Positions 25,500-37,056 are shown, numbered from the stretch's first letter. The stretch: DNA of 64,000 nucleotides from Rhynchosporium graminicola (GCA_900074885.1 FJUW01000055.1:56600-120599), one strand, 5' to 3'. Notes: a model not told the origin generated them from the letters alone. Translations and numbers: made by a program.

Positions 25500-25860
25500 T
25501 ACTACCTGTATAGTAGTCGTATAAATAGCCGGACTTACTATATATAGTCCGAGGCATCTATTTATCATAATTATAGGTATACGTATAGTAATAATAGAGC
25601 TAGGGTACTAACTTTCTTATATATTCGTAAGTAAAGTAGCCGGATCTACTATATATAGTCTGAGGCGTCTATCTCTATATTATAAGTATACGTATAGTAA
25701 TAGTAGGGCTAGGGTATTAACTTTCTTATATACTCGTAAGTAAGGCAGCCGGATCTACTATATATAGTCTAAGGCGTCTGTTTCCGTATCGTAGGTATAC
25801 GTATAGTAATAGCAGGGCTAGGGTACTAGCTTTCTTACGTACTCGTATTATCTACTGCTC
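25500..25860. repeat. 110-bp tandem repeat, about three units, GypB leader
   Basis: Three units begin at 25526, 25637 and 25746 with AGCCGGATCTACTATATATAG-like sequence and continue in register through GTATACGTATAGTAATAG and GCTAGGGTA blocks. The period is about 109-111 bp. It lies between the GypB 5' LTR and gag. Confidence 0.8.
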
Positions 25861-25914
25861 GAAAGCAGATCCTCCTTCGTATAATTAAGAATATTAGAAA
25901 TAAGTTAATTCTAA

Positions 25915-26131
25915 TATTATAAGGCAGATATAAAGTATATAGTATAAAAGCTTATCTATATTATAAGGAGAATTAACTAAGGAGGGAAGGGAGGAATAAG
26001 GGTTTCCCTTCGAAGAAAAGATAATACCGCGGCCGCTAGTAGTAGTAGTATTAGAACACGTACGATAATACGTCAGGTACTAGCGTAGACGCCTCAGGCG
26101 TTAAGCATACTAACAGGTGCAACCCGTCATA
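25915..26131 (-). repeat. GypB 5' LTR
   Basis: 217 bp. It starts TATTATAAGGCAG on the plus strand and ends CCCGTCATA. It keeps GCGGCCGCTAGTAG and CAGGTACTAGCGTAGACGC. Same length as the other three GypB LTRs in the window. Confidence 0.87.
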
Positions 26132-28550
26132 TATAGCTATAGTATTTCGTATACCATCTTCAAGATAATTAGATAGATCTATTACTTATAGCGAAGTTCG
26201 TATATATAAATATATATTATAAGGCTATTAGAATAAGTCTAAATAAAGCTAAGTATAGAATTATACTAGATAGTCGCTAGAGTATCGAGGACGATCCCTT
26301 AAAGGGGAGATACTTACTACTAAAGAAAGAGCAGAAGAAGTAGTTAAGAAGCGCTAAGAGCTAGAAAATAGCTAGCGAAGAACTAAAGAAATATAAGCGA
26401 AATAATATAATAAGAACTATCGACTAGTTGAATTTAAAGTAGATTAATAAGTTCTACTCTTAGTAAAGAATATTAAGACTATTCGATCGAGTAAGAAGCT
26501 AGACTATTAATTCCTAGGCTTATTTAAGATTAGTAATATAACGGGTTGCATCCGTTAGTTGGCTTGACGCCTGAGGCGTCTACGCTAGTACCTGACGTAT
26601 TATCGTACGTGTTCTAATGCTACTGCTACTAGCGGCCGCGGTATTATCTTTTCTTCGAAGGGAAACCCTTATTCCTCCTTTCCCTCCTTAGTTAATTCTC
26701 CTTGTAATACAGACGAGCTTTTGCACTGCACACTTTGCATCCGCCCCGTGAGAAGTAAAAGAATCGGGAAGTAAGTATATCGATTAGAGTTACCTCCTAA
26801 GTATAATCAGCTATATAATCTCTTTTATATTTCATTATTAGAATCTTACTAGTAAAGGCCCGGCGAACTATCGGAAGTTATATAACCTAACCTTATTAAT
26901 AGCGAAAAACTATAGGATATCGATTCCTTACTAGACTAAAGAGTAATTAAAGAGAAAGAATAATTCCTAATAAGATAGAAAGAGTTTACTTCAGCTTACG
27001 ACTCTTAAGAGCTAAAGGAAAGCCTCTAGGGACTCTAGAAAGAAATTAAAGCTTTAAAAAATCAAAAAGCTATAGAAAGAGCGGCGAAACGCTAGCGAAA
27101 ATAAAATAATACTCCTAAAGAGATATATACCTTTCTATTTTTTCCTATAGGGTTTTATAGTTTTAAAAGTATATTAGAGATTATAAATCTAGAAAGAGTT
27201 CTAAGGGAAAAAGGAGCTTTATTATTTATTTAGATTACTATTAAAACTAGCTCTCGCTAGATAAACTCTAAAATATCGCTAAAGATAATCTACTTATTAA
27301 CCCTCTAATTAGTAGTATCCATAACCCTATCCGCGACTTCCTTCTCTACTAACCTCTAGCTATATATCTAGTAAAGCTACCTATAGAAAGAACTTAATAT
27401 AAATAATATAGAAGTCCTTCGCTGAAGATTAGTAGGGAATTCGCTAGAGAGATTTAATTCATATTATATAGAGACTACGAATTTCCTCGAGGAGAGTAAT
27501 ATTTATAATATTAATAGTAGTAGTAACTTTAGCTATAGAGTATAGCGTAAACCCGGACGCTTTAGCGATCGCTAATATAATACTAGAGGATAGCTTAGTA
27601 TTAGAATCGATAACTAGCTTCTAAGGAGATTTAATAGCTATAATATTACTAACTTTAAAAGTATAATTAGTCTGCTTCTTCTTTATATTGAAGTATACTT
27701 AGGTAATCTTTAATACTTCTTCGGAATTCTCGCTTATTACTACTTCTAAAGCTATATCTTATAGTTAGCTAAGAATACCTATTAAGATAGCTAGAACCTC
27801 GCTGGCTATTAGCTAAGTATTCACTAGAGAGAGGAAATTTATACTCACGTCCTCGTAAGATTTACTCTTTTTAATATAGTCTATATACTTACTAGTAATA
27901 AAGTTAAGAGCTAAAGTATATCTTAAATCAGGGAATAAAGTATACTCGCTAGCGTATTGCAGGTAAGTCTCCGGACGCGGTATCTCCTTATTTACCTTAG
28001 CACGAGCCTTCGACTTTATCTACGTATTCTTTCGACTAGTATAAAGAGTCTTATTATAACAGGCAGAAGGGCTACTATCTTAGCTCGGCTCGCTTTTAAT
28101 ATCCTTATTATTATCTTCGGCTTACTAGCGCTTAGTCGATAATCCGCTAGCTATTATATTTTTACTCTTATTATTAATAGGAGTAAAATTATTACTAAAA
28201 GGAGAAGTAATATCTAGCGAACTACTAGTAGAGCGCTTACGAAAGTTCTTTTTAGGAGCTAAAAAGTTAAGTTAGTAGTATCTAGTATATTAGGTTTATA
28301 ACTTATATATAGTATTATTATCGTTAGTTATTTAAAGAGGGAGAGAAGAGAGAAAGTTAAGAGTTATATAGAGGAGTTACTTAGCGTCATACCCCGTATT
28401 CTAGCTTTACTAATAATAAAGAAGAATCAGAATAAAAGTGAATCCTGAGAGGAACGCCTTACCGGCGCCTCGCTAAAGTATTACCGGCTAGGGTATTTTA
28501 ATACCTTCACTTCTAAGATAGAAGTATTTAAGAGGGGAGATATTATAATA
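26132..28550 (-). pseudogene. Unidentified decayed coding region
   Basis: Before GypB and the solo LTR inserted, this was continuous with sequence left of 20382. On the minus strand from about 28,260 to 26,800 a frame can be followed over long stretches, for example LRYTLALNFITSKYIDYIKK near 27,900-27,850 and LAIAKASGFTLYSIAKV near 27,580-27,520. Most stops are TAA/TAG, some at likely Gln positions. On the plus strand 26,330-26,480 is Lys/Glu-rich. I do not recognise reverse transcriptase, integrase or a transposase. It could be part of a retroelement (an accessory frame or gag), a DNA transposon, or a decayed host gene. Function unknown. Confidence 0.35.
26537..26753 (-). repeat. GypB solo LTR with perfect TSD
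   Basis: 217 bp, minus orientation, flanked by AGTAA on both sides (26532-26536 and 26754-26758). It is the least mutated GypB LTR here: it keeps ACGGGTTGCATCCG, GCGGCCGCGG and GCACTGCACACTTTGCATCC, positions that are AT-shifted in the others. Solo LTRs arise by recombination between the two LTRs of a full element. Confidence 0.88.
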
Positions 28551-28732
28551 GGTCTATAAGCTTAGTGCCTCCTACTCTTATATTTCAGAATTAGAGAGGA
28601 AGCAAGAACCTTCTCTCCTTAGTAATTAGTTTCTATATTAACTAGATTATTACTAGCGAACCTCCAGCGACTGTTCCACTATTCTATTGTGCCTATTTAC
28701 CTCAGCGTACCAAGTGATCATTACAATAAGTA
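28551..28732 (+). repeat. Possible short LTR, family unknown
   Basis: A purine run AAGAGGGGAGATA (about 28,530-28,543) is followed by TATAATAGGTCTATAAGC. About 175 bp later comes an end like GATCATTACA. This fits PPT plus LTR (TG..CA in mutated form) of an element whose interior may be the unidentified region to the left. No partner LTR was found, so this is tentative. Confidence 0.3.
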
Positions 28733-28941
28733 TTATAAGTATCCCGGTATAACTAGTATCCGACTTAGTATAGTATTAGACTAGTACTAGTATGTATATT
28801 TCAGGTGCCTTATACTCTATATCTCTTATTTTTCTTCCTTATCTTCTTATTTCCTTAGTAGTAGATTATATAAGATCGCTCTTAGCCTCCCTACTTGTTT
28901 TATCCTTACTCGTATACCGCCTTAAGTCTTATGTCGTTATA
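28733..28941 (+). repeat. Partial GypA LTR next to the gene island
   Basis: Matches the GypA LTR from the GGTATCCCGG block to the end (ATGTCGTTATA). The first 60 bp or so are missing. It is the last recognisable transposon sequence before base composition changes at about 29,000-29,100. Confidence 0.8.
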
Positions 28942-29411
28942 ATATATTTATTCTAATTTTTAGTATATTATATATTTTACTGTCTTAACTTTTCACATCC
29001 CGCCTTTATCTTTACTTTTATCTAAGCTATTATTATTAAAAAAATATAATATCGAAAAAGTTATCTTATCCTCTCTTCCGAAAAACTGCTTTTAGATAAC
29101 GCCCATAAACTTAGGGGTAGTCTCTGTAATATTTGGCTTTTGAAATGCAAGAAATGACGGTAGTTTTATGCCTATTTGAATATTGAGTGTCACATTACTG
29201 CTATACGATCATTTCTCTTTCTGGTGTTTTGTATTACTTATAGATCATGACACTTGATCTTCAAGTGAGCTTCGATTCATAATGTCCGTAGGTGTATTTG
29301 TGGCTACTCTGGTTTGAGCCCTTGGTATGAGTCTGCACAAGGGTTTGACCGTTCTCTTAGATATGTCCATCCTCGCTGCGAAATCTCAAAGTACGTTCCA
29401 GCATTTTTTTA
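28942..29411. other. Compartment boundary, no gene seen
   Basis: AT-rich sequence without recognisable element up to about 29,100. After that comes mixed-composition sequence leading to the 3' end of the MFS gene, whose stop is at 29412. The last part probably includes that gene's 3' UTR. Confidence 0.6.
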
Positions 29412-31503
29412 TCACAAGGTATATCGAAAGCCCTTGTTATCATTCTCTGTCATGTCCAACATTCCCCTTTCAATAGCCTCTCTCTCCTCTTCTTCGGATA
29501 ACTCGCCTCTTGCAGCTTGTTCCGCATCTCTCGACTTATTTGATTTCCACATGTAGATGTATAGGACTATGACTGCAGCCAACTTGACAGAATACCCAAC
29601 CAGCATGGCGATGTATGCGCTGTGATATCCAGCTATGATGTAGTCAGCAACCCAGTCTTCTATATTCCAGCGAAGAAAGAAGGGTTCGCAGGAAACCACT
29701 CACGCTTCTCCGTATCAATAAACGTCTGCGGCCCAATAATATTTCCAACACAGTATCCCGTAAACAGCACAGCTCCCGTCAACTGCTTCTTCGTATACCC
29801 AGCCACATTACTGCTCACCATCGTCAAACTCAAGCTAAACCCGAGGCCTTGAAAGTAGCACAGCCAAAGCGCCACCAGTCTACCCCATTTGTTGTCACGC
29901 GGCAAGTCTACCAACAACCCGGCTCCAAGAATACACACTGAATTCGCGAAAATCATAGTCGGACACCTAATATTGGCAGGCCACTTCGTACAAACCCAGC
30001 CTCCAGTGATCAACGCCAGAAACTGCACCGCTCCACCAGGAATCTGTAGATATTGCGTGCCTAAGACATCGAATCCGAAACTCTGAACTATAATACTGGC
30101 GAAACTCGTCAATGCGGAATTGGGGACTTGAGCTCCGACCGCCATGATGAATAGGATCCACGTCTTTGGATCTGTGACTGTTTGCTTGGCTTGGTAGACT
30201 GAAAAATGAGAGTTCTTGACGCCTTGCCGGTTTGCAGCTACGCGGGTTACAGCGATAGTGCGTTCAACTGGAGTGAGGAATCTGGCGGTAGATATGTTGT
30301 CCGGAAGGAAGATCAGGGATATGATACCCCAGGCTATGGAGATACTGCCGAAAATGAGGAAGACATACATCCATTGGGGAAGACCGGTTGTGATGTGTCC
30401 AATTGCGTAACCAATGAGACCACCGAACATAGTGGCTATGCCGTTGGTACAGTAGCTGTGACGGTTAGCGGTGATCTATGAGGCCTTGAGATACGACATT
30501 CAATATTCCAAGATACAGCAATTTGAGCTGATATTGTGAATTAAAAGCTGGAAGCCGTGTGACTGAAGTGAAGACTTTCTACCTACTAAATCTCGAGCCT
30601 GAGGGGCTGCTCAGCAGATGTGTACCACTACAACGTCATTAGCGCTGCTTTGAAAGAAGCTTGAAGGTTGAGATTCTCGTCTTTCGCATACATATCTCGA
30701 AGATAGAGATCATAAACGAATGACGAAATCAAGCGTGTGACAGGCATACCATTGACATAATGAGCACGAATCCTGGGTTAATCGCCGCCTCTAATAGGCC
30801 TAGCAGGAAACGGTTCGTTGCTATTCCAGCAAAAGATTTACATGCCGGCGTGGTAATGAGAATTATACCCCAAGCGATGGTGGTAAGAGACAAGACTTTC
30901 CCGATACGTAGACGTTGTAGGAAATAGCCTGCTGGGAATTGGGCAAACAAGTATCCGAAGTAGAATATTGAGCCTGGCTTTTGTCAGTCGGAATCTCGAG
31001 AAAGATAATGCGGAAAAAAGCTTGAAAGATGGGATATATAAGATTTTCAGCTTACCAAGCCACGAATAATCCTGTCCTGTCAAGTTCGTTCCCTTCTTCA
31101 GGCCATACACACTGGCGAAATTGATGGAATTCTTGTCCAGATATTGCAACATGTACGTCACAAATAGAATTGCTATACATCAGGATCTCGACATCAGTTT
31201 ACTTCATCAGGGGTTTGCGGGAGTCTGGAATTAGAAGTTCGAAGAATCTCAGCTCTTGAAATTCGTTATATGGAGAAATAATACTACGCGAAACTGATGC
31301 TTACGAATTATCCTGATATCCACCTTTCGAAGGACACGCCTGATCTCTTCCGGGTTGGCTTGTGTATCTTTTCCGGTCTTGTAGACTTCATAGTTTGAGT
31401 CTAGATATGCGGATGAGAGGGCTGGGGAGATCGTGTCTGACGAGGGAGGATGGGTCGGAGAGGAGGCCTCTTCTGAGTCTTTTCCAAGATCTGGGACTGC
31501 CAT
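29412..31503 (-). CDS. MFS permease, anion:cation symporter (Dal5/allantoate permease-like) family
   Basis: Predicted plasma-membrane transporter of 517 residues, about the family's usual size. Exons (minus): 31503-31305, 31172-31056, 30973-30750, 30627-30587, 30455-29704, 29632-29412. All introns are GT..AG, 71-132 bp, and phases close exactly. After a Ser/Pro-rich cytosolic N-terminus comes RRVLRKVDIRIIP, then the first membrane segment with LQYLDKNSINFAS (residues about 68-90). The family motif RFLLGLLEAAINPGF (160-174) and the C-terminal MLDMTENDNKGFRY are both present. The 41-bp exon 4 supplies WYTSAEQPLR and joins at YYCTNGIATMFGG, which fixes both splice sites. Relatives carry allantoate, nicotinate, pantothenate or other organic anions. 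The substrate here cannot be told. There is no neighbouring enzyme on the same strand to suggest one. Confidence 0.92.
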
Positions 31504-34500
31504 CTAGAGAGCCTCTTCAGAAAGAATATGATATGATGTTGTGATGGTGGGCAGGATCGTCACTTTCTCACGAACCTAGACTTTCGCTCAGAGAAAGTAA
31601 GTTGAATGTCCACACGAGGAGAAAATATTGTAAGACAAAATTTAGAATCTCTCCATATCCACCTATATCATTGCCATCCACTTTTCCATTGATTCCCTAC
31701 TACCCTCTCATAGGGTAGGATCGATTCATCCGATCTGTCAAAGATGGCACTCGGAGATACGGACTAAACTGACATCTGCCATGGAACTTGCCCGCTGCCG
31801 AATGCATTCATCTCTTGGCCACCAACAACCAACCACATAGTAGCACCCTAAGCTTTTAAATGGCGATGCTTGGGCGAAAATTCGAGGAAGAGGTGATGCG
31901 ATGTTGATATTGCCTATTTCGGCGATGTCGTGATTTTGAGGCGGGGTGAGGTGCTGATGCACGTGCTTTGATCGTGCCGTAACGTCCTACCAGCCCTTCT
32001 TGGTGGCATGTTGGAATAGGGAGTGATTTTAGTTTAGTAGGAATACGGACGACAACTGTATGACTTCGATCGAGCCTCTTGGGAAGAGAATATTTCATGT
32101 GAAGCATGTAGTTCGAATGGTAGACATTTCAACGAGTATGTAGAACAGAGAGCTACTGTGAATTAAATGTTAGACAGTGTGTACCTAGACTGCAGTGAAA
32201 TGCAGGAATGCCCACGTGGCATGGAGGTCGTAGAGTAAGAGCACTTTAGATGGTCAGCTCGCGAGTATGGGTGAATCGAGAGGTTTCTGGTCGGTCAAGA
32301 CATCGTCCAGAATCCCGAGCCGAGAAGCAAATGTAGAGGAGAGCTCAAGAGATCTAGCCTTTGCTTATGGAAGTAGATATTGAACAATACTAGTTGTGTG
32401 GAAGTGCAGGGTCAAGTGATGATGATTCAACTAAGCATACAGGTCTGAACAAAAGTAAGACGAAGGCGGGAACGAGCTTGAGAGTGACAGTTCTATGAGA
32501 GCCTACTCTTTTTATACACAATCCCGCATGACTACATTCTGCATCGTGAGCTTGGAGCCTATTATAGCGAGCTCATGTCCTTATCTAGTCGATTTTGATA
32601 GGAGTGATGAAGTCGGATGCAATTCTTTGGGATTGATTAGAATTGCAGAATGATGGGCAATGAATAAGCGATTGTGATGATAATAGATCGAAAGCTCGTG
32701 GTCTGACGGAAGCTCGTGGTCTGACGGAAGAGTTGCCAGGAAAGCATATGGTCATACAAGTGATCGTTCATAGGCCCAGATACAAGACTCGACGTAAACA
32801 TCAAGAGTAATCAATATGCTATCCTCAGAAATATGTCAGATGCGATTTATGTTCTCGGAGGCTTCAAGCACAGTTATGTTTGTTAGAGCGACGAGACATT
32901 CCAAGATCATGTACCGGACGACATTACATTCTCTCAGCCTCGTAGCCTTGCTGAAGTTGAATGTCTCAATAACCATCTCTCCGCGTCACGTTCAAGTCCT
33001 TGCCCAAACACCAGGTCAAATCTCAAAAACATGGCAATCCTGGATTGCAGGTAATTTCCTCTGCCTCTTCTTCACGTCAAGGTTACGTGTTCCCTGAGCC
33101 TGCAGTAAAAAGAAATAGACCTAAACGAACGATCTGCAAGCAAATCACGACAAAAAGAAGAATGAAGTAGCAAGGGACAACTGCCACCCTATCCTCTCCC
33201 TACTCGTACCTCACTCCCGCCCCCGGTCATTTTATCACCACCCCGGACAATGTCCCTTCCACCCTATCATAGACTTGTGAGATACGAAAAGTGAAGTTAC
33301 CAACTTCGTACACACACGTCCCATGCCTGAGTCCGCTCAAACAACATGTATGAGCTGATTCCTGTACTCCACTGCATGAGTAGGCGCTAAGTCAGCTATT
33401 ACAAAGTGTGAATTGATAACAGGTCATGCATGAAGGTCGTTGTGCCAAGAAGCAGCGCGACTTGGTAAGTACTTTCGTACCAAACTCGACGGACAAGTGG
33501 ACAACGTGCGGTAAGAGACGTCTACACATTGACTACACTGTCCAATCTCGAGGAAGCAAACTCCTTCGACATCTTTCGGCCTTTTCTTAATCAACGAGAA
33601 AGCATCTATAAGAGCCGTCCGATGACGGAACAATAATGTTACTCCGCCGGGAAGACCTTGGGAGAAAAGCGCGTCGCGTAGACGTGGCAGAAAAGACAGA
33701 AAATGCGCGATGAGGCTTACAAGGGCGCTCGCTGCAATAATATGCTATAGAATGAAGTGATATTACATATGTAGTTTTGTTGTGTTATACATGAGGCTTG
33801 TATAATGTGTAGCGCGATTCGGCAGTCCTTCCTTGCGTTCTAACTCGCTTGCGGCTTGGGGCTATATGTGGTGGAAGGGGAGCACTAGCGACTTAGAAGC
33901 AGTTTCTGTGAACCTCGCAGAATGGTGGAAGGCATGGAACTCGTGAAGTAATTTTACGTTATGATGAGGAATAGATTGTGGCTTGCCTCACTTACTCAAA
34001 CGGAAGAGGTTTGCAAGTATGTCGTACCTTCAAACGCTCCTGTACCAAGATAACATGTTGTCAAGTAATGGTTGGGTGAGCGATTATTTCAACTTTGATT
34101 AGGCCCTCTTTGGAAGGTGGTACAGGCATCCTGTATTCCAGGCGCAATTATCAAGATGCGTAGATACAGGGATCACAGCCCGTCAAAGGGGGTATATCAT
34201 GGCTGGCATATAGGTCTGAAGGGATGATTGATTGGGTGTATGAGATGCGCCTCGCAACATCATCTTTATTACCAGTGGGTGCTGCTTTGATAGCTATTTA
34301 CTCTTATGGGAATTGGAATTTGGGAGGGAAGCTGTATCAGTGAGATAACGTCGAAGTTGGCAGCACGGTAGAAGAGTAAACGAACTATTTGACATGCGGA
34401 GTAGATAAAGAGACATATTCTTGTCTGTAAAGTCGGAGGATTTAAATGTTCAGTTCTTACCAACGGATGTCTCGGCTCGGTAAGTTCTGACATTGCTTGA

Positions 34501-35374
34501 CTTGCTGATTTCTCTGTCTGCAAAGTCTGCAAAGATGCTGTAATGAAAGGCGTTACATGTTAGCTTCACGATGAGTAAAAAAGCAAAACCTAATCTCGAT
34601 GCCGAGGAGCTGGATCTAGCCGTTAGATCTATATGCGATCTGTGAGCCTATATCTCATATTTTGTCTCGATGTTCTGGCTAATATGCTTTTTTGTTTGAT
34701 GTGTGTGCAGTTCGGATTCGAAAGTGAGGCTTGAAAATAGGGCGGTGTGGAGATCTAGATCTTCACACATCTCACCAATGATTGTGAACAGTGACGAACG
34801 GAGCAAGTTGCATTCTGGCTTGCAGCAGCCTCATCTCACGATGCAGAAGCAGATTGCATGCCGGACATTCGGTTCGGCTGCGGTATGAGCCTTGGTCATT
34901 TGCCATGAAATATTGAGGCGTCTTTGGGCTTTTACGCGCATAAAATCATGTATCGAGCTTTGAACACCGAGTTGTCTGACAATCGCAAAACGCCATACTC
35001 GGATTTGTTCGTGGCTCCTAGGAAGTTTTGTTCCTATTCAATTCCATTGTGAAGCCTCGCACACCACGAAACTATACATTGGCCCTACATGAGCGAACCT
35101 CATGAAGAAGAAGTCATAAGGATACTGGTCCGACGATCATATCTAACATCGCGTGTACGCGTTGAGACTTTAACAAAATCCATTGAGACTTTATTGAAGT
35201 TAAATCAAGTCGAAATCAGACAACGATATCCACTGAATAATCCGCTTCATCGTCAAACATCGCTTAGAGAACATCAGCTAATCAAAGCCACATTGCCTAA
35301 TTGAAGACTACTGAGCCTAGCGGGCCTAGCTGTATCGTGGTTCCGAATCTGGATCTTTCCCTTACCTTGCTCAA
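31504..35374. other. Intergenic, no supported gene
   Basis: About 3.9 kb of mixed-composition sequence. Only short open frames (under about 95 codons) occur on both strands, with no family motif, signal peptide or consistent splice structure. The first few hundred bases upstream of 31503 probably hold the MFS promoter. An 18-bp direct duplication lies at 32693-32728. Confidence 0.6.
32693..32728. repeat. 18-bp tandem duplication
   Basis: AGCTCGTGGTCTGACGGA occurs twice in a row. A simple local duplication without other context. Confidence 0.85.
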
Positions 35375-35899
35375 CTACTGAAGCCTGGAATCGTTTAAAT
35401 ATCCCTGCTCCATAAGGGTGAGGAGAGTTTCTCGATAGCTAGACGTTTGGAGGAATGATTGACTAACCCGAAGGTCTATTTTTGATAGCGGGTTAGTAGC
35501 GTGATGCCCAACGAAAAGTTCGTACTCGGTAGATGTAAAGAGATTGTAGTCCGGAGTTCGAAAGACCAGAGGTTGCTGTGCGCGCATGTGGAAGAGGAGT
35601 TGCCCGTTAAAAGTCGGCGATTGTACTGCGTATGAGAGGTCCATGACTCCTTTGTATGTAATGAAGATGTCTTGTGCTTTATGTTTTGTTAACCAGCCTG
35701 TCCTGTCTGCAGAATGAATCCATCGACAAGGGCATGGGAACCTCCGATCGATCGCGCCAGAAGGTGTCAAACAGGGGCATTTGGGTTTCAACTTGTCAGT
35801 GTCAGGCGGCGCCGCAGTGGCTGGCCCATCCCCTATCCCTCCCCTGCTCCTTCCCCTATGTTTCCTCGAGCCATTCCTCAGGAATATCTCTTCCGCCAT
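35375..35899 (-). CDS. Hypothetical protein, 174 residues
   Basis: Single open frame with ATG at 35899-35897. The N-terminal 40 residues are basic and low-complexity (Arg/Gly/Pro). The rest looks like ordinary globular protein with Trp, Tyr and Phe well spread (FITYKGVMDLSYA near residue 78, LFTSTEYELFVGHHATNP near 120), ending LNDSRLQ. A CPC pair near residues 42 and 56 could bind metal, but this is a guess. No known domain was recognised. The basic start may be spurious, with the real start in an upstream exon. Opposite-strand frames over the 5' part are also open, which lowers confidence. Confidence 0.35.
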   Translation of the reverse strand: MAEEIFLRNGSRKHRGRSRGGIGDGPATAAPPDTDKLKPKCPCLTPSGAIDRRFPCPCRWIHSADRTGWLTKHKAQDIFITYKGVMDLSYAVQSPTFNGQLLFHMRAQQPLVFRTPDYNLFTSTEYELFVGHHATNPLSKIDLRVSQSFLQTSSYRETLLTLMEQGYLNDSRLQ

Positions 35900-37056
35900 C
35901 CCATGATAACTGGGAACAAGGATAAACTCGGGGCTTCAAGGATAGGATGGCATGTACTAAAATGTGAAGGGGTGTCGGAATAGCTGGGATCCTTAGAGAG
36001 AGACTGGGATCGAAGATATAACAGGTGAGGGGGGTCAAGAGGGAGGTGGAAGAGGAGTGTTTCCGAATGTTTGGGTTCAATCCTGCTTCTTTCCCGCAAG
36101 TTGATTGGTATTATGATTTTACGTCTAGAGAGGTTTTGCATAGAGGAACTATTCGTAGTGCGCAGGAATTGAGACATGTAAGTTTTGCAAAGCTGGGAAA
36201 TAACTCACATCCTAAGCTATTTTCAAAAGCTTTGCACTCTCTGAACAAAACCGAAGTGCGGCAGAGCAGGGTGAGCTTCATCCTTGTCTTTTTCGTTCAA
36301 GGGGAGCTCCAAATTCCTCCATATCGTTTTAATGCTGGACCTCATTGTTGGGGTTCACGCCCTGTCATTACATTGACGCAGGACAAGCCGCCTGTGGGCT
36401 TCCAGGCAGGCAGCTCTACCCTCAGCCTTCAACAAATTCTCCGAAGCATGCCAGGCTGATCGGAAAGTTACCCTCAGGCTTTGGAGACCTGAAGAAAGCA
36501 GGTACGCCAGCACCTTGCACCTTGCGAATGGGGAGTTCGTGGGGCGTACAGAGGTACGGGGTACAGCAGTTAAGTATTCTTAGTACAATTAGCAGGGGGC
36601 CAAGGTACTTTATTGCAAGTGGCAGCACCAGGTGCGTAACCAGGGCATAAATTACATAATTAGTGATTGGGAAGTTGGTGCCCTCTAAGGATTATCCCTT
36701 TTGCAGTAAAGTCATCTAGACCCTACTAATCGTACTAACACTACTTAACCTCTGTACCATTGTAGAGAGCGCGACTTTAGCGAAAGGATACGACATAATA
36801 TATGATCTTCAAACCTTGGAAAACTCTTTTGAAGTTTATTAAACCAGTTAGTAATTGAGCGATTAATATCTCTCTCATATGCTATATGTATTAATGCTTT
36901 GCAAGAAGTAGATTTATTAATGTAAATACCTCCCCTCTCCTAACTTAATCAATCCTTACGACGCATTCTATCAAAGCCTCCCTTCATTCCTCCATTTTTA
37001 AACACTTGCTTTCATATTTACTCCCCACATCTCCAACCTCTACCATCCTCTACGCG
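35900..37056. other. Intergenic, possible promoter of the small secreted protein gene
   Basis: No convincing gene. A plus-strand frame around 36,025-36,180 has plausible composition (EVEEECFRMFGFNPASFPQ) and meets a GTAAGT at 36,179, but it has no ATG and no clear partner exon. From about 36,930 to 37,050 the sequence is pyrimidine-rich with few G, the usual look of a fungal core promoter or 5' leader, just before the ATG at 37057. Confidence 0.45.

Larger units (their letters stand above)
20382..26131 (-). mobile_element. GypB: full-length Ty3/gypsy element
   Basis: A 5.75 kb element between two 217-bp LTRs (5' LTR 25915-26131, 3' LTR 20382-20598, minus orientation). Flanks are TATAA (20377-20381) and TATAG (26132-26136), a TSD differing by one G/A change of the kind RIP makes. 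A purine tract (AGGAGGGGGGTAA, read on minus, 20599-20611) precedes the 3' LTR. From 5' to 3' on the minus strand: leader with tandem repeats, gag, protease, RT/RNase H, integrase. Decay is heavy. Confidence 0.87.

Noticed and set aside
25500..25860. CRISPR-like array
   Set aside because: Units are about 110 bp, adjacent and similar throughout, with no unique spacers. It is a tandem repeat in a retrotransposon leader of a eukaryote.
27957..28142. Plus-strand 61-codon open frame
   Set aside because: It is on the strand opposite the longer decayed frame and has no motif. Probably chance.
29622..30481. Several plus-strand open frames
   Set aside because: They are shadows of the minus-strand MFS exons, which are supported by family motifs and consistent splicing.
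36025..36459. Plus-strand frame with protein-like first 50 residues
   Set aside because: It starts at a GTG, not an ATG. A GTAAGT lies inside it, but no partner exon could be fixed. Kept only as a remark in the intergenic entry.
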